Positions 61,707 through 64,000 of a DNA stretch of 64,000 nucleotides are shown one piece after another. The notes under the pieces were generated by a model. That model searched no databases, was not told where the DNA came from, and saw nothing but the letters and a program-made list of their open reading frames with translations. The position numbers and the translations under genes were made by a program. The DNA comes from Ruoffia halotolerans (GTDB lineage: Bacteria; Bacillota; Bacilli; Lactobacillales; Aerococcaceae), in NCBI RefSeq assembly GCF_014049385.1, contig NZ_JACAOA010000009.1, positions 26,962 to 90,961 of the forward strand. The letters run 5' to 3'. The number at the start of each line of letters is the position of its first letter. The first letter of the stretch is position 1.

Positions 61707-62015
61707 TGAGTTTTTTTCTAATGTAATGTGTAAAATTTGATGAAACTTAACTTATATATTGAATCTTTTATATATAAAAATCCATTCATTTAATAGAAAA
61801 AATATGGAAAGTGTATAAGAATAATGGAGTCTATAATATAAAAGTTTCGTTTAATTACATGATAATTAAAATAATTAAAAACTAATAAGAATAAGCTGAA
61901 ACTATAGATATTAATGCGATAATGATTTAAAATGTATAATACCGCTTGCATTAAAATTGTATAATTTTTTTTATTTATTCTAATGCTAGGGAAATCATTT
62001 TATAGGAGGATTTTA
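61707..62015. other. AT-rich intergenic region upstream of oppA
   Basis: About 310 bp, very AT-rich, with no ORF that has an SD. TATAAT occurs at 61935-61940 and 61960-61965 without convincing -35 elements; either may be the oppA promoter. No riboswitch or clear operator was recognised. Confidence 0.5.
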
Positions 62016-63797
62016 ATGAAAAAATCGTTTAAAAAATATGTTTCGCTAACAACTTTAGCTATGACATTTGCTTCGACTTTAGTTGGGCCTACGACGCAGT
62101 TAGTCTCAGCTCAAGAAGAAGGAGAAGATGGGGTATTAGAGTTTGATACTTTAGTACAAAATGAAGGTGAACCTATCGAAGGTGGTACTTTAAATTACGC
62201 TTTAGTATCAGATAGTACATTTTCTGGAGTTCTTAACAACTTATTATACACTGGTCGACCAGATGGTGAAATTATTAATTTCTTTAATCCAGGACTTTAT
62301 GGATATGATGAAAACTTCACTATTGATAATTCAGGATTTGCTGATATCGAAATGGATCCAGAGAACAGCCAAGTAACGATTACTATTCCAGAAGGACATA
62401 CATGGCATGATGGTGAAGAAATTACAATTGATGATGTAATCTTCCCATACTACGTTATTGGTAATCCTGATTATACTGGAATTCGTTACGGATCAGATTT
62501 CCAAAACGTTGCTGGTATGGAAGAGTATCACAATGGAGATGCTGATGAAATTTCAGGTCTTGAGCGAGTGGATGATTACACGTTAACAGTAACGTATAAT
62601 ACATTTAATAACTCAATGCTTCAAGCTGGGGGTGGTGTTTCTAATTATATCGAACCAGAACATCTACTAGGTGAAGTACCAGTGGCTGAATTGGAAGATA
62701 GCGAATATGTTCGTAAAAACCCAGTTGGTTTCGGACCATTTAAAGTAGAATCGATTACACCAGGTGAAGCGGTAACTTTAACTGCATTTGACGAGTATTA
62801 TGATGGACGTCCTAATATCGATGAAATGGTTATTGAAGTAGTAAATCCTTCTACAATCGTATCTGAATTAAAAGCTGGAAACTATGATATTGCTTCATTA
62901 CCGGCTGACCAATATGAAACATATGCTGATGCAACGAACTTTACTCCTGTTGGATTCTTAGAGAACGCCATTACTTATATCGGGTTCAAACAAGGAACAT
63001 GGGATGAAGAGAACGGCGAAGTTGTACCAGAACCAGAACGTGTCACATCAAATAAAGCATTACGTCAAGCAATGGCTTATGCGATTGATAATAACGCAAT
63101 TGCAACTCAATTCTATTATGGATTACGCCAAAACGCTAATTCACATATTACACCAAACTTTACAGAGTATCATAATGCTGAACAAGAGGGATATACATTT
63201 GATCCTGAACGTTCTCAACAATTACTTGCTGATGCAGGCTTTGTAGATAACGATGGTGACGGCTTTGTTGAAGACCCTAATGGAGAACCATTTACATTAG
63301 GTTTCGCTTCAATGTCCGGTGGAGAAACGGCTGAGCCGATTGCTCAATATTACATCCAATCTTGGCAACAAGTCGGTATTAACGTTGAACTCGTTGATGG
63401 ACAATTAATGGAATTTAATTCGTTCTACGAACGTATTGAAGCAGATGATCCAGCCATCGATGTATTTCAAGCTGCTTTCGGTGTTGGTGGAGATCCAAAC
63501 CAAAGTGGTTTATATGGTCGTTCTGCACCATTTAACTACACACGTTGGGCAACAGAAGAAAATGATGAATTGTTAGCAGCCATTGAATCAGAAGAATCCT
63601 TTGACGAAGAATTCCGTCAACAAGCATTCTATGACTGGCAAGAATATATGATTGAAGAAGTTCCAACAATCCCAACATTATTCCGTTACACATTAACAGC
63701 TGTTAATAACCGTGTAAGTCAATGGGATACTCAAATTGGGTCGGACTTAAAATGGTCAGATATTTACTTACTATCTGAAGAACCAACTGCTGAATAA
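62016..63797 (+). CDS. oppA: Oligopeptide-binding protein OppA (no lipobox)
   Basis: Family 5 solute-binding protein, 593 residues. The signal peptide MKKSFKKYVSLTTLAMTFAS is followed by a likely type I signal peptidase site after VSA (about residue 32). The binding domain has DDYTLTVTYNT, a NPVGFGPFKVESITPGEAV segment and NKALRQAMAYAIDNNAI, and the acidic loop DNDGDGFVED. There is no lipobox cysteine and no cysteine anywhere, unlike the usual lipid-anchored OppA of Gram-positive bacteria. No LPXTG motif or C-terminal membrane segment is present. ATG 62016 follows ATAGGAGGA. It lies after oppDFBC with a terminator between. Confidence 0.9.
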   Translation: MKKSFKKYVSLTTLAMTFASTLVGPTTQLVSAQEEGEDGVLEFDTLVQNEGEPIEGGTLNYALVSDSTFSGVLNNLLYTGRPDGEIINFFNPGLYGYDENFTIDNSGFADIEMDPENSQVTITIPEGHTWHDGEEITIDDVIFPYYVIGNPDYTGIRYGSDFQNVAGMEEYHNGDADEISGLERVDDYTLTVTYNTFNNSMLQAGGGVSNYIEPEHLLGEVPVAELEDSEYVRKNPVGFGPFKVESITPGEAVTLTAFDEYYDGRPNIDEMVIEVVNPSTIVSELKAGNYDIASLPADQYETYADATNFTPVGFLENAITYIGFKQGTWDEENGEVVPEPERVTSNKALRQAMAYAIDNNAIATQFYYGLRQNANSHITPNFTEYHNAEQEGYTFDPERSQQLLADAGFVDNDGDGFVEDPNGEPFTLGFASMSGGETAEPIAQYYIQSWQQVGINVELVDGQLMEFNSFYERIEADDPAIDVFQAAFGVGGDPNQSGLYGRSAPFNYTRWATEENDELLAAIESEESFDEEFRQQAFYDWQEYMIEEVPTIPTLFRYTLTAVNNRVSQWDTQIGSDLKWSDIYLLSEEPTAE

Positions 63798-63821
63798 GCT
63801 AAAAATTTAATATCGTATTTG

Positions 63822-63848
63822 AAAGCACCCAGCTGGGTGCTTTTTTTA
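63822..63848 (+). terminator. Terminator after oppA
   Basis: Perfect palindrome from 63822 to 63843 (AAAGCACCCAG then CTGGGTGCTTT), with the T-run continuing to 63847. Confidence 0.93.
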
Positions 63849-64000
63849 TACGAATATAATAATGATAAAATAAGCTTTAACATTAATATATCATCATCAA
63901 GTTATTAGATTTAAAAAATATTCTTATTTTTAAAATCATATAAAGCGCTACCAAATAATTCAAAGAACAATATAATGTAATATTTGAAAATTATAAAACG
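63849..64000. other. AT-rich right edge; possible cre-like site
   Basis: No gene is seen. ATAAAGCGCTACCA (63940-63953) matches the CcpA site TGWAARCGYTWNCW except at the first two bases. It could control a gene beyond the window. Confidence 0.25.

Noticed and set aside
1..64000. CRISPR arrays, tRNA or rRNA genes, prophage or intact insertion sequences
   Set aside because: No regularly spaced repeats, tRNA T-loop patterns, rRNA sequence, transposase or phage structural genes were seen on reading the window.

Overview
The window reads as a stretch of chromosome from an AT-rich Gram-positive bacterium of the Firmicutes, most likely Lactobacillales and perhaps near Aerococcaceae or Carnobacteriaceae. 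The reasons are strong AGGAGG-type ribosome binding sites, T-box and L-box riboswitches, LiaFSR, PrkC with PASTA domains, IreB, RNase J2, OatA, an opp operon in the order DFBCA, and LexA boxes of the Bacillus DinR type (CGAAC-N4-GTTYG). The genus is an inference and could not be tested. No rRNA, tRNA, CRISPR array, prophage or intact insertion sequence was found.

Layout. 1-1603 (minus strand): a partial D-serine dehydratase downstream of a lipid kinase. 1.8-6.8 kb: a HAD phosphatase, then T-box-controlled alaS, then ireB-ruvX-yrzB. 7.0-9.5 kb: mltG, udk and greA. 9.6-14.9 kb: liaFSR, a HesB-like protein and HelD. 14.9-19.4 kb: divergent asd (minus) and a lysine-riboswitch-controlled lysA-dapA-dapB operon. 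19.4-23.4 kb: a tandem 40-bp-period repeat, a 27-codon leader ORF, an attenuator, and a BmrC/BmrD-type heterodimeric ABC exporter. 23.4-30.4 kb: phosphoglycerate mutase-like protein (minus), YihY, RodA, a GcvH-like lipoyl protein, holA, rpsT (minus) and uvrB with a LexA box. 30.6-38 kb: OatA-like acetyltransferase, rpsO, pnp with a structured leader, rnjB (RNase J2) and a ThiT-like membrane protein. 38.0-39.5 kb: a YolD-like gene (minus) under two LexA boxes, divergent from a degenerate LCP protein. 39.6-57.6 kb: a version of the conserved Bacillus ylo cluster, gmk-rpoZ-priA-fmt-rsmB-stp-prkC-rsgA-rpe-thiN, then a D-2-hydroxyacid dehydrogenase, rpmB, asp23, fakA, recG, plsX and acpP. 57.7-63.8 kb: oppDFBCA.

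How the genes connect. A cell-envelope theme recurs: MltG, LiaFSR, RodA, OatA, PrkC/Stp with the PrkC-family substrate IreB, a degenerate LCP protein, and DAP/lysine synthesis feeding peptidoglycan. FakA, PlsX and ACP form the acyl-phosphate entry into phospholipid synthesis. PNPase and RNase J2 form an RNA-decay pair. DNA repair (UvrB, and probably the YolD-like protein) carries LexA boxes.

The least expected items are the leader-peptide attenuator before the ABC exporter, the SOS-controlled YolD-like gene, an OppA with no lipobox and no cysteine at all, an LCP protein that has lost its conserved arginine, and the long-range stem at the 5' end of the pnp transcript. Start codons were re-chosen for many genes on the basis of Shine-Dalgarno (SD) position and family N-termini. 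Reasons are given per entry.
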